Source of the DNA: a virus
Direction: 5' to 3' (one strand)
Length of the DNA: 20,496 nt
IMG/VR virus record: IMGVR_UViG_3300009183_000443
Coordinates: 1 to 20,496 of that record
Notes under the pieces: model-generated
Databases searched by the model: none
What the model was told of the DNA's origin: nothing
The model's input: the letters and a program-made list of their open reading frames with translations, nothing else
Position numbers and translations under genes: made by a program
Part shown: one piece after another, positions 1 to 6,529 of the stretch
How the letters are laid out: each line of letters begins with the position of its first letter
How positions within the stretch are numbered: position 1 is the first letter of the stretch

Positions 1-1
1 T

Positions 2-1927
2 ACTCATAAAAGAAGGTTTAAAGCATTTCAGGAGTACATTGATAGCGACTACTTTGATGCATCCTCATGTAATGTTAGCAGGGTGTGCTTTGAGTCTTAT
101 GATCCTGGTGCCTATATCAATTTAGCAGCTGAGGTATTTAATCTTATTGAAGAGGAGAAAGGGCATAGCTCATTTGAAAGGGTGCCAGTGCTACCAATGA
201 CTAATGAGAGCAATATCATTGATAATATAATGAAGTTTAACCATGGAGAAGTTTCCAATGGTAGAAACATTTGGGTGTTTAAGGTTGCCTGCTGCTTTGC
301 TGAGTATGGAATATCTGAGAATACTGCTAAGCTGTATCTGCACCAATATAGTGCTAAGGACTTTACACAAATAGAAATCAATACAGCTGTAGGTTCTGCT
401 TACAAAAGTGCTAATAAAAGTACTAAGTACTTCGAGGATAAAGAGACCATTATAAAGGTAAAGTCTAAACTAAAGGAGGGCATCTCTCCTGGTGATATCT
501 CAAAACAATTAGACATCAAGCCTGATGTGGTAGAGGATGTTAAGAAGGATGTAGCTAATAGTGAGGATGTATTCTGGACTTTTAGTGATAAGAAAGGAGT
601 TAGTGTAGATCCTATGAAGTATAGAGATTTTCTGTACAAATATGGGTTTAACAAGTATTACCCTGAGAGATCAGAAAAACCCACCTTTGTGAGGGTGATA
701 GAGAACAAAGTTAATCTATCCTCAGTGGACCAAGTTAAGGATTTTGTACTGGCTTACCTGATGAAGCAGAAGCAGGTTGAAGTTTGGAACTACTGCAGTA
801 AGTCACCTTACCTCTTCACAGATGGGCACCTCTCAATGCTAGAGCCTATCGGCTTAATGATGCTGCAGGATACTAAAGATGTGAGCTTCATCCCTTATCG
901 TAATGGAGTGGTTAAAATTACTAAGAACAAAATTGACATTGTGCCCTACATAGATATAGATGGGTACATTTGGGATAGGCAGATCATTGATAGAGACTAC
1001 AAGCCTACTCCTACTATTGAAAATGACTTTAAGAGCTTTGTGTCCAAAGTATCAGCAGATGATGAGCAGAGGGTTAATGCCTTAGAGACTACCCTAGGAT
1101 ATCTACTTCATACCTATAAGGATAAAACAGATCAGAAGGCAATAATCTTTAATGATCAGGAAATAGATGATAACCCTAATGGGGGAAGTGGTAAGAGCTT
1201 AGTACTAACTGCCATAGGTAAGATTAGGAATATAGTCAAAATAGATGGCAAAGCATTTAACCCTCAGAAGTCAGACTTTGTTTATCAGAGGGTGAATTTA
1301 GATAGTCAGATCCTGGCCTTTGATGATGTAAAAAAGAACTTTGACTTTGAGCAATTATTCTCACTGATCTCAGAAGGTATTACAGTAAACAGAAAGAATA
1401 AGGATGAGATCTTTATCCCATTTGAGAGAAGCCCTAAGATAGTCATCACTACCAACTATGTAATAGGGGGGGCAGGTGGTAGTCATGATAGGAGAAGGCA
1501 TGAGATAGAGTTCAATCAGTACTTTAATGCTCAGCGTAACCGATTGGATGAGGACGGTAGGTTATTGTTTGACCACTGGACTGTAGTAGATTGGATGATC
1601 TTTGATAATTACATGATCAGTAACCTGCAAAAATTCTTAACTCTAGGACTTGTAAAAGCAATAGCTATCAATGCTGATGATAAGAGGTTCATCTCTGCTA
1701 CTAATAAAGAGTTCTACGACTATGCAATAGAGGGTAATATTACAATGGATGTACTGCACTACAATAATATATCCATTCAGGACTTCCAAACTTATACAGG
1801 AGGATGGCACGATCTCAATGCACAGAAGTATCTTAAGATGGTTAGTGAGTACTGCAAGTTTAAAGGCTACCACTTTGACAAGGGCAGAAGTGCAGCAGGC
1901 CGATGGTTTAAAATAACTAAGTTATGA
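2..1927 (+). CDS. Primase-helicase (BT4734/VirE-N end, PriCT, SF3/D5-like helicase), 5' partial
   Basis: This protein probably primes and unwinds phage DNA at the replication fork. The frame is open from base 2 with no stop, so the gene starts before the window; the GTG at 83 is only an internal codon. The first ~45 visible residues contain SRVCFESYDP, which resembles the end of a BT4734/VirE-N primase-like domain. Residues ~75-145 look like a PriCT primase C-terminal domain (GRNIWVFKVACCFAEYG and a TAVGSAYK segment). The helicase follows, with Walker A GGSGKS (codons 1181-1198), Walker B ILAFDD (about 1312-1329), a sensor-1-like KIVITTN and a basic DRRRH that may hold the arginine finger. 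At least 641 residues are present. It overlaps the next small ORF by ATGA. Domain names come from motif recognition, not a search. Confidence 0.85.
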   Translation, partial: THKRRFKAFQEYIDSDYFDASSCNVSRVCFESYDPGAYINLAAEVFNLIEEEKGHSSFERVPVLPMTNESNIIDNIMKFNHGEVSNGRNIWVFKVACCFAEYGISENTAKLYLHQYSAKDFTQIEINTAVGSAYKSANKSTKYFEDKETIIKVKSKLKEGISPGDISKQLDIKPDVVEDVKKDVANSEDVFWTFSDKKGVSVDPMKYRDFLYKYGFNKYYPERSEKPTFVRVIENKVNLSSVDQVKDFVLAYLMKQKQVEVWNYCSKSPYLFTDGHLSMLEPIGLMMLQDTKDVSFIPYRNGVVKITKNKIDIVPYIDIDGYIWDRQIIDRDYKPTPTIENDFKSFVSKVSADDEQRVNALETTLGYLLHTYKDKTDQKAIIFNDQEIDDNPNGGSGKSLVLTAIGKIRNIVKIDGKAFNPQKSDFVYQRVNLDSQILAFDDVKKNFDFEQLFSLISEGITVNRKNKDEIFIPFERSPKIVITTNYVIGGAGGSHDRRRHEIEFNQYFNAQRNRLDEDGRLLFDHWTVVDWMIFDNYMISNLQKFLTLGLVKAIAINADDKRFISATNKEFYDYAIEGNITMDVLHYNNISIQDFQTYTGGWHDLNAQKYLKMVSEYCKFKGYHFDKGRSAAGRWFKITKL

Positions 1928-2058
1928 CTATAGAAGAAAAAAAGAAAAGAGATAAGTTATATAGAGAAAAACACAAAGAGCAGAGAAAGTTAGCTGCGTG
2001 GCTTAAATTTAAAAAACAATGGGAAAATGAACAAACAAAACAAACAAAGACTACATGA
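1924..2058 (+). CDS. Small lysine-rich hypothetical protein (44 aa)
   Basis: This short ORF starts in an ATGA overlap with the stop of the primase-helicase and ends 32 nt inside the following nuclease gene. The product is very charged (starts MTIEEKKKRDKLYREKHKEQ), with Lys, Arg and Glu dominating and one aromatic patch (AAWLKFKKQW). It looks like a short helix and could bind nucleic acid or a partner protein, but I do not recognise the family. The tight overlap and its fit into an otherwise unexplained ~100-nt gap are the main support. The A-rich composition makes a chance ORF possible. Confidence 0.45.
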   Translation: MTIEEKKKRDKLYREKHKEQRKLAAWLKFKKQWENEQTKQTKTT

Positions 2059-2488
2059 GCTAGAGGAGAAGTACATGAGCTACAGGTACCCATCAGCACC
2101 AGGGCACATCATCCCCTTCACTAAGTACTCAGATGCTACAGCTAATGGTTTGACTAGATGCATTACTGACTTTCTTAATCACTCTAAGCACCAAGCTGAG
2201 AGGATAAATACAATGGGAGTATTCAGGCAAAGCTATAGAACAGATGGCACTAAGACTGCAGGGCAGTGGACCAAGGGAACAGGCACCCCAGGATCTGCAG
2301 ATATTTCTGCTACTATTTATGGGAGATCTGTAAAGATAGAGGTAAAGATAGGTAAGGATAAGCAGTCAGTGGTGCAGAAGCAATATCAACAGATGATAGA
2401 AGCTGCAGGAGGGGTGTATATAATCAGTAAGACCTTTGATGATTTTGTTGAGTGGTATGATAATTTTTGCGTAAAGTATGAAATATAA
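2027..2488 (+). CDS. VRR-NUC-like PD-(D/E)XK nuclease
   Basis: This is probably a small structure-specific nuclease acting in phage replication or recombination. The C-terminal half carries a nuclease signature: GSAD with Asp92, then EVK (Glu105, Lys107) after a short beta hairpin, then a helix with Gln117/Gln119 and a GGVYII strand. This spacing fits VRR-NUC and Holliday-junction-resolvase-like members of the PD-(D/E)XK group. At 153 aa it has the usual length for stand-alone phage VRR-NUC proteins. The N-terminal ~60 residues (TRCITDFLNHSKHQAERINT) resemble the helical lead-in seen in these proteins. The ATG at 2027 lies inside the preceding small ORF; the ATG at 2075 (MSYRYP) is an alternative start. 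It is the last gene before the largest non-coding gap in the window. Confidence 0.75.
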   Translation: MNKQNKQRLHELEEKYMSYRYPSAPGHIIPFTKYSDATANGLTRCITDFLNHSKHQAERINTMGVFRQSYRTDGTKTAGQWTKGTGTPGSADISATIYGRSVKIEVKIGKDKQSVVQKQYQQMIEAAGGVYIISKTFDDFVEWYDNFCVKYEI

Positions 2489-2646
2489 GTACTAATAGCA
2501 AAACAAAACTATAAAGCATAAGGGGTAAAAGTTGCCCCATTACTTAAATAGAAATGATATAACTAGCCAAAACTATAAAATTTAACCATATTTGGCGAAG
2601 TATAGCACTAAAATATAATTAACGTACAACCTTAAAATATAGAACA
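2489..2646 (+). promoter_or_regulatory. Largest non-coding gap: hairpin, inverted repeat and likely promoter
   Basis: This 158-bp AT-rich gap separates the replication genes from the recombination genes. It contains a GGGG(TA)...(TG)CCCC hairpin at 2522-2538 with no T-run after it. It also holds a perfect inverted repeat GCCAAA (2566-2571) and TTTGGC (2591-2596) with a 19-nt AT-rich spacer. A near-consensus Bacteroidota -7 box, CATATTTG, lies at 2587-2594 and overlaps the right arm of the repeat. No clear -33 TTG box is seen. The overlap of repeat and promoter-like box suggests an operator, but this is inference. Confidence 0.45.
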
Positions 2647-2835
2647 ATGAAACAAACAGCAGTAGAATGGCTATTTAATAAATTAGATATTTCACAAGGG
2701 TATGAAAGTTCTATTCAGGTATTACAACAAGCAAAAGAAATGGAGAAGGAGCAGATAATTAAAGCGTATGAATATACAGCAGCAGGAACAAGCCATTATG
2801 GTGAACAATACTACAACGAAACCTTTAATAAATGA
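2647..2835 (+). CDS. Small phage hypothetical protein (62 aa)
   Basis: I recognise this as a type of small protein common in Flavobacteriia phages, of unknown function. It begins MKQTAVEWL, has a central helix rich in Glu and Lys (QAKEMEKEQIIKAYEY) and ends with a GEQYYNETF segment. No catalytic motif or membrane segment is visible. The start has an A-rich leader (atagaacaATG) typical for this genome, and the gene follows the non-coding gap, so it is probably the first gene of a new transcript. It overlaps the next gene by ATGA, which suggests coupled translation. Confidence 0.75.
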   Translation: MKQTAVEWLFNKLDISQGYESSIQVLQQAKEMEKEQIIKAYEYTAAGTSHYGEQYYNETFNK

Positions 2836-3035
2836 AAGCAACCCTAGAATATAACTTACCTGAGGATCAGGAGCACTTCAACCACGCTACCAATGGCTTC
2901 AACTATTACATGGCACTTGTAGAGATGGATGAGTGGCTACGAAGTGAGTACAAGTACAATGATAAGGAGGAGATGTATGAGGTAAGGGAGAAGTTGAGGC
3001 AAATAATTACTGATAATAATGTAAAACTAGACTAA
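2832..3035 (+). CDS. Small phage hypothetical protein (67 aa)
   Basis: The product (starts MKATLEYNLPEDQEHFNHAT) resembles short acidic proteins that recur in phage genomes near recombination genes. Their pattern is an N-terminal strand, then NGFNYYMALVEMDEWLRSE, then a KLRQII helix. Function is unknown. No cysteine cluster, membrane segment or nuclease motif is present. It starts in the ATGA overlap with the previous gene, and its stop overlaps the next start by one base (TAATG), so it is firmly part of the same operon. Confidence 0.75.
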   Translation: MKATLEYNLPEDQEHFNHATNGFNYYMALVEMDEWLRSEYKYNDKEEMYEVREKLRQIITDNNVKLD

Positions 3036-3424
3036 TGATAACACGACATGAATACGATGACTACTGTATACTAATTGGCACAGATGCTATAAGTATTTTT
3101 GACTACTACCAGGTAGATGAGATGCATGGACTCAGCAGAGCAGGTGCAGTGAAGAGGATAGCTGAGGGGGGAACTTATATAGATGGATGGGTTAACTTAG
3201 GACCAGGTGATAAGCCTTATCTATTTCTTAATCAAGCTGCATTTTTATACAACTATAAAGACATAACTCTAGTGATGCATGAGTACTGCCACATGGCTCT
3301 GCTGCTGAATGATTACGATATTGAAAGTAAGGAAGAGCAGATAATTACATTCGCTGAAAACTCAACTAATTTATTTTTTGAGAATTTATATAGCTTATAT
3401 AATAAAAGTTTTGTATATTTGTAA
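3035..3424 (+). CDS. Small HExxH metallopeptidase-like protein (129 aa)
   Basis: The protein carries the sequence HEYCH at residues 82-86, matching the zinc-binding HExxH motif of metallopeptidases. An acidic stretch (KEEQ, Glu100-Glu101) lies about 15 residues further on and could give the third ligand, as in gluzincins. The motif sits in a hydrophobic helix (ITLVMHEYCHMALLL), as expected for an active-site helix. No signal peptide is seen, so it probably acts in the cytoplasm. The rest gives no family match that I recognise. It lies between small hypotheticals and the ERF gene, and its last codons overlap a promoter box for ERF. Peptidase activity and substrate are not shown by the sequence. 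Confidence 0.6.
   Translation: MITRHEYDDYCILIGTDAISIFDYYQVDEMHGLSRAGAVKRIAEGGTYIDGWVNLGPGDKPYLFLNQAAFLYNYKDITLVMHEYCHMALLLNDYDIESKEEQIITFAENSTNLFFENLYSLYNKSFVYL
3414..3421 (+). promoter_or_regulatory. Bacteroidota -7 promoter box (TATATTTG) before ERF
   Basis: TATATTTG is a perfect match to the Bacteroidota -7 consensus TAnnTTTG. It ends 22 nt before the ERF start, leaving a short A-rich leader. A -33 TTG box at the usual 19-21 nt spacing is not present; the nearest TTG (3378-3380) is 33 nt upstream. The box overlaps the end of the metallopeptidase-like gene. Confidence 0.5.
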
Positions 3425-3443
3425 ACAATTAATTAACTAACCA

Positions 3444-3995
3444 ATGGAAAAAACAACAACTAAGGCTGTAAAGCCTAAGGAGGTTGAGCAGCAGCCTGCT
3501 CCCTTCTATGTTCGCCTTCACAAGGCAAAGCAACTAATCGGTAAAGTACATAAGAATGCTACTAACCCCCACTTTAAGAAGTCTTATGCAGATATCAATA
3601 GTATCTTAGAGACTGTTGAGCCTATCTTATTACAGCACGATCTGTTATTACTGCAGCCTATAGATGGTGGTAGTGTATGCACTCAGATTGTATGCATATA
3701 CACTGGCTTTAGTATCTCTAGCTGTATGGCTTTAGATCTTAGCTTAGATGCCCAAAAACAGGGTAGTCAAATTTCTTACTTCAGGAGGTACACTATCCAA
3801 AGCCTGCTAACTTTGCAAGCCACTGATGATGATGGCCACGTAGCAGCAACTGCGAAGCCTAAGATGGACAACAATAGATTTAATGAGGCAGTGAAAGCTA
3901 TAGCAGATGGGAAGTATACTGTAGAGAAACTTAAGGATAGTTTTGACCTTACAGATGTGCAGATTAATTCACTGTTGCTAATACCTATGATATGA
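3444..3995 (+). CDS. erf: ERF-family single-strand annealing recombinase
   Basis: ERF proteins bind single-stranded DNA and anneal complementary strands during phage recombination. The family signature is clear: NPHFKKSYADINSILE at residues 41-56, a GSQISYFRRYTIQSLL segment at 107-122, and DDDG at 128-131. The length (183 aa) fits a compact ERF with a short C-terminal helical tail. It has an A-rich leader and a TATATTTG box upstream. Its stop overlaps the start of the YqaJ-type exonuclease by ATGA, the expected pairing of an annealing protein with a 5'-3' exonuclease. Confidence 0.9.
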   Translation: MEKTTTKAVKPKEVEQQPAPFYVRLHKAKQLIGKVHKNATNPHFKKSYADINSILETVEPILLQHDLLLLQPIDGGSVCTQIVCIYTGFSISSCMALDLSLDAQKQGSQISYFRRYTIQSLLTLQATDDDGHVAATAKPKMDNNRFNEAVKAIADGKYTVEKLKDSFDLTDVQINSLLLIPMI

Positions 3996-4663
3996 AAATT
4001 AGATGCTCAGCTATAGGTAAGATAATGACTTCACCAAAAACTAAGGGTGAGGTACTATCACAGACTACTAAGACGTATATTCAGGGCCTAGCCCTGGCAC
4101 ACGTTTATGGTATCAGAAAAGAGTTTACTAGTAAGTATACTGACAAGGGTAATGAGTGCGAGGATATGTGCCTCAGCTTTGTAATGGAGCAGATTGATAA
4201 AGGCTTTATCTTTAAGAACGAAGAGCAGTTTAGTAATGATTGGTTAACAGGTACTCCTGATGTGGTTACTGATCAGGTGCTAATAGATGTTAAAAATTCA
4301 TGGAGTGGTAGCACTTTCCCCTGGTTTGATACTGAATGCCCTAATAAGGATTATTTTTTTCAGCTCCAAGGGTATATGTTTTTATGTGATAAGCAGGAAG
4401 CTCTGCTATGTTACTGCCTAACCAATACACCCCATGCTATCGTTGAGCAGGAGGTAAAGAGTGCACACTATAAGCTAGGACTAATGGAGGAGAATTTAGA
4501 TCTTAGAGACCAGGTGCAGAAACAGCACAGCTTCGACCACATCCCTGATGCTAAGAGAGTAAAGACTTTTGTAATACAAAGGGATGAGGAGGTGATAGAA
4601 CAGATTAAGGTGAGGGTAGAACAGTGCAGGGAGTATTTTAACGAACTAATAACACAACTATGA
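3992..4663 (+). CDS. Lambda-exonuclease/YqaJ-type PD-(D/E)XK exonuclease
   Basis: This is probably the exonuclease partner of ERF, resecting DNA ends to give single strands for annealing. The order of motifs fits the lambda exonuclease/YqaJ fold: GNECED (Glu55, Glu57) in an N-terminal helix, TGTPDVV with Asp90, IDVK with Asp99 and Lys101, and FFQLQGYM at about 122-129 as the conserved Gln motif. At 223 aa it is close to the usual family length. The N-terminal CSAIGKIM resembles the opening SxxxxI/L segment of YqaJ proteins. It is translationally overlapped on both sides by ATGA. Confidence 0.88.
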   Translation: MKIRCSAIGKIMTSPKTKGEVLSQTTKTYIQGLALAHVYGIRKEFTSKYTDKGNECEDMCLSFVMEQIDKGFIFKNEEQFSNDWLTGTPDVVTDQVLIDVKNSWSGSTFPWFDTECPNKDYFFQLQGYMFLCDKQEALLCYCLTNTPHAIVEQEVKSAHYKLGLMEENLDLRDQVQKQHSFDHIPDAKRVKTFVIQRDEEVIEQIKVRVEQCREYFNELITQL

Positions 4664-4839
4664 GATCAAGAGAAGAGTTTAAAGAGGATGCTATCCTATT
4701 AGCCATGCAGGCACTTATAACAAACGGTGCAGGAGTATCAGCTAAGTATATAGCCAAAGAGGCCATTAAGTATGCAGAAGAGCTTACATGCAGGCTATAC
4801 GGTGAAGAGCTACCTATCATCAAAGAACGTAGGTTATGA
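4660..4839 (+). CDS. Small hypothetical protein (59 aa)
   Basis: This short ORF begins in an ATGA overlap with the exonuclease stop and ends in another ATGA overlap with the next tiny ORF. The product (starts MRSREEFKEDAILLAMQALI) is predicted mainly helical, with an Ala- and Glu-rich middle and a basic C-terminus (KERRL). I see no motif that assigns a function. Such small helical proteins are common between the recombination genes of Flavobacteriia phages. The overlap on both ends is the best evidence that it is real. Confidence 0.65.
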   Translation: MRSREEFKEDAILLAMQALITNGAGVSAKYIAKEAIKYAEELTCRLYGEELPIIKERRL

Positions 4840-4934
4840 TTATCCTAATATCAATACTACTAGCCCCTGCGATTGTGTGGGGGTGGACAGCCACAATATG
4901 GTATATCGTGGATTTTTTTAATAATGAACACTAA
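4836..4934 (+). CDS. Tiny single-pass membrane peptide (32 aa)
   Basis: The start overlaps the previous stop by ATGA. The product begins MIILISILLAPAIVWGWTAT and is almost entirely hydrophobic up to the final DFFNNEH, so it reads as one transmembrane helix with a short polar tail. No signal-peptidase site is obvious. A regulatory, holin-like or superinfection role is possible but nothing in the sequence decides it. Its small size leaves real doubt, though the coupling to an upstream ORF favours translation. Confidence 0.5.
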   Translation: MIILISILLAPAIVWGWTATIWYIVDFFNNEH

Positions 4935-4970
4935 ATAATAGTTATTAACAATTTAAAACAGTAATAAACA

Positions 4971-5216
4971 ATGGAGACAAAGAACAATTCAGGAGCTATC
5001 TTTAAAAATGATAAGAAGACAGCAGAGACTCAACCAGATTACAAAGGGAAGGTAAACGTTAATGGTGCTGATATGGAGGTGGCACTGTGGTTAAAAGAAT
5101 CTTCGAAAGGATTAAAATACTTTAGTGCTACTTTTCAAGAGCCTTATGTTAAGCCAGCAGTACTATCACCACCTGCAGAACCGTTCAAGTTAGAGGATGA
5201 TGATCTACCGTTCTAA
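4971..5216 (+). CDS. Small protein with SSB-like acidic C-terminal tip (81 aa)
   Basis: The product ends EDDDLPF, nearly identical to the acidic tip (DDDIPF) with which bacterial single-strand-binding proteins recruit repair and replication enzymes. The body (GAIFKND...PDYKGKVNVNGADMEVALWLKES...GLKYFSATFQEP) reads as a small beta-rich domain; I know similar small phage proteins of unassigned function. At 81 aa it is shorter than a normal SSB (about 110-180 aa), so it may be a minimal ssDNA-binding protein or an SSB mimic. It directly follows ERF and the exonuclease, fitting a role in recombination. The leader (agtaataaacaATG) is A-rich. The tip is seen; DNA binding is inferred. Confidence 0.7.
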   Translation: METKNNSGAIFKNDKKTAETQPDYKGKVNVNGADMEVALWLKESSKGLKYFSATFQEPYVKPAVLSPPAEPFKLEDDDLPF

Positions 5217-5225
5217 TTAAATTAC

Positions 5226-5233
5226 TATATTTG
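5226..5233 (+). promoter_or_regulatory. Bacteroidota -7 promoter box (TATATTTG)
   Basis: This is a second perfect TAnnTTTG box. It ends only 4 nt before the ATG at 5238, so a transcript from it would begin at or very near the start codon and be almost leaderless. No -33 TTG box is visible at the expected spacing. It could be a chance match in an AT-rich gap. Confidence 0.35.
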
Positions 5234-5237
5234 AGCT

Positions 5238-5486
5238 ATGATATTATTAGCTCTTATACCTTTAGCCTGGTGGTTTACTAATTTTGAACCCTTACAGGCA
5301 TTAATAGATTACTTTTTTAAGTATAATACTAGGTACCCAATAGCCATACATATACACTCTGCACTAGGATGTATTAAATGTGTGGCTTTTTGGCTTACTT
5401 TACTTTTTACCTTTGATTTTATCCTGGCTTGTCAGGCTGCACTGCTTGCTTTTATACTAGACGAATGTTTGAACAAACTGAGATAG
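5238..5486 (+). CDS. Small membrane protein with CxxC motif (82 aa)
   Basis: The product has a hydrophobic N-terminal segment (MILLALIPLAWWFTNF) and a longer hydrophobic stretch at residues ~47-75 (FWLTLLFTFDFILACQAALL), so it likely spans the inner membrane twice. Before the second span lies GCIKCVAFW with Cys45 and Cys48. The pattern 'CxxCxxFW' in a short membrane protein is familiar from Bacteroidota phages, but the role is unknown. A metal-binding or holin-like function is conceivable. It overlaps the next gene by about 22 nt. Confidence 0.7.
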   Translation: MILLALIPLAWWFTNFEPLQALIDYFFKYNTRYPIAIHIHSALGCIKCVAFWLTLLFTFDFILACQAALLAFILDECLNKLR

Positions 5487-5680
5487 ATCTTATTGCTGAA
5501 ATAGAGTTACTACCTGAGAACATCAGGTACTCTAAGCACTCATGTGTGGCTTTATTAAAGATTAGAATTAAGTATGATGGGGTGCAACCTAGAGAATGCT
5601 TTTGTGCATCTGTTAGGAGGAGGATATGGTACAAAGATTTTATGATATGGTATGAAAAAGCTCTTAGATCAGTACATTAG
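5465..5680 (+). CDS. Small hypothetical protein (71 aa)
   Basis: I chose the ATG at 5465 (MFEQTEIDLI), which overlaps the previous gene by 22 nt. An upstream ATG at 5429 would add 12 residues and overlap by 58 nt, which is less likely. The product is mixed alpha/beta in character with several aromatic residues and a basic stretch (SVRRRIWYKDF); it has two cysteines near the middle (ECFC). I do not recognise the family. Its 3' end overlaps the sigma-like gene by 29 nt, so the three genes 5238-6194 are probably read as one unit. Confidence 0.6.
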   Translation: MFEQTEIDLIAEIELLPENIRYSKHSCVALLKIRIKYDGVQPRECFCASVRRRIWYKDFMIWYEKALRSVH

Positions 5681-6194
5681 CAGGGCTTACCCTGAGGTGA
5701 GAGCTTATACGGCTTACTTTCTATCTAAGATGGGTAGCTACATAGACGCTGATACAGTCATAAACAACAGTTACCTTCATGTGCTTACTATAATTGATTA
5801 CACAGCAGATGAGGATAAGGTAAAGGGATACCTGCTGAACACTATCAAGTATCAGATCCTTTGGAGTACATCTAAAAGCCACAAAGATGATAGGGTAACA
5901 GCTATAATAGATAATACTCCTGATAGGATAGAGGATGATGAGCTAGCAGATAAGATAAGGGAGGATAGAACCTACTCTTTTAACAAGGGATTGATAGAGA
6001 TATATAGATCAGAGATAGTGGACCAGGTACAAAGGATAGTATTTGAGGCATACATTGATAAGGGGTACATAACAAGCAGAGCACTGGCTACATATTTTGG
6101 TATTACTCACACCTCAGCTTACTACCTGATCAAAGAATTAAAACAAAATCTAAACAAATTACAATATAGGTATGAAAGCGAGCCAGTTTATTAG
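5652..6194 (+). CDS. Sigma-70-like transcription regulator
   Basis: The layout resembles a small ECF-type sigma factor. Residues ~20-85 (YFLSKMGSYIDADTVINNSYLHV, then VKGYLLNTIKYQILW) resemble sigma region 2, which binds the -10 DNA and core polymerase. A variable acidic linker follows (DDELADKIRED). Residues ~125-175 (QRIVFEAYIDKGYITSRALATYFGI, then TSAYYLIKEL) read as a region-4-like helix-turn-helix. I know this family from Flavobacteriia phages, usually unannotated or called sigma factor. Its place just before the packaging and structural genes suggests late-gene control, and a recurring TATAATATAGGT-type motif downstream is a candidate target. It could instead be an HTH regulator that does not bind polymerase. 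Confidence 0.6.
   Translation: MKKLLDQYISRAYPEVRAYTAYFLSKMGSYIDADTVINNSYLHVLTIIDYTADEDKVKGYLLNTIKYQILWSTSKSHKDDRVTAIIDNTPDRIEDDELADKIREDRTYSFNKGLIEIYRSEIVDQVQRIVFEAYIDKGYITSRALATYFGITHTSAYYLIKELKQNLNKLQYRYESEPVY
6160..6171 (+). promoter_or_regulatory. TACAAT-ATAGGT start-site motif (variant copy)
   Basis: TACAATATAGGT lies directly against the ATG at 6172, sharing AATATAGGT and the zero-length spacing to ATG with the copies at 15443 and 17913. It lies inside the 3' end of the sigma-like gene, so part of the match is also coding sequence. It may drive or initiate expression of the 54-aa membrane protein. Confidence 0.4.
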
Positions 6195-6336
6195 TATCTT
6201 GTCACTGCTTACAGCTCTGAGCTGTGGACTTGCTTTGTTCATGCTAGATTATGTGTGGGCTAGTAGGGCAGCAGGATTATGGATAGCTTTTTATTATACA
6301 TTTTTAATTTTATTACAGCATGAAAACAAAGAGTGA
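6172..6336 (+). CDS. Small two-span membrane protein (54 aa)
   Basis: This ORF starts inside the sigma-like gene (22-nt overlap) and ends 17 nt into the next one. The product has two hydrophobic segments, one near residues 6-24 (ISILSLLTALSCGLALFML) and one near 34-49 (GLWIAFYYTFLILL), joined by a short loop containing DYVWASRA. It ends with a charged tail (HENKE). The shape resembles a small holin or antiholin, but the sequence does not prove this and no lysin gene is nearby. The AATATAGGT motif touches its ATG. Confidence 0.6.
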   Translation: MKASQFISILSLLTALSCGLALFMLDYVWASRAAGLWIAFYYTFLILLQHENKE

Positions 6337-6529
6337 ACACCTAGGAAAATACATTACTATGTATAATGGTAATTTTGAGACCAGCTTTACAGTAACAGAA
6401 GAGACTGCTAAGGATCATAAGTATTATACATCTAAAGGATTAGGCTATCTATTTGAAGAGAGCACTCCTAAGGTAAAGTATAAAGGGGTAGATAACGAAG
6501 AGAAAAAAGAGAAAGATGCCGAGGCCTAA
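6320..6529 (+). CDS. Small hypothetical protein (69 aa)
   Basis: The product begins MKTKSEHLGKYITMYNGNFE, has a short mixed alpha/beta body (ETAKDHKYYTSKGLGYLFEE) and ends in a strongly charged tail (NEEKKEKDAEA). I do not recognise a domain. It lies directly before the terminase small subunit with a 14-nt overlap, and small genes in this place are frequent in related phages. No membrane segment or cysteine cluster is present. A packaging accessory role would be a guess. Confidence 0.65.
   Translation: MKTKSEHLGKYITMYNGNFETSFTVTEETAKDHKYYTSKGLGYLFEESTPKVKYKGVDNEEKKEKDAEA

Noticed and set aside
83-85. GTG at 83 as the real start of the primase-helicase
   Set aside because: The frame is open back to base 2 and the residues before it (ending NVSR) fit the BT4734-like domain.
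5429-5464. Longer start for the 71-aa protein at 5429
   Set aside because: It would overlap the membrane protein gene by 58 nt; the ATG at 5465 is more economical.
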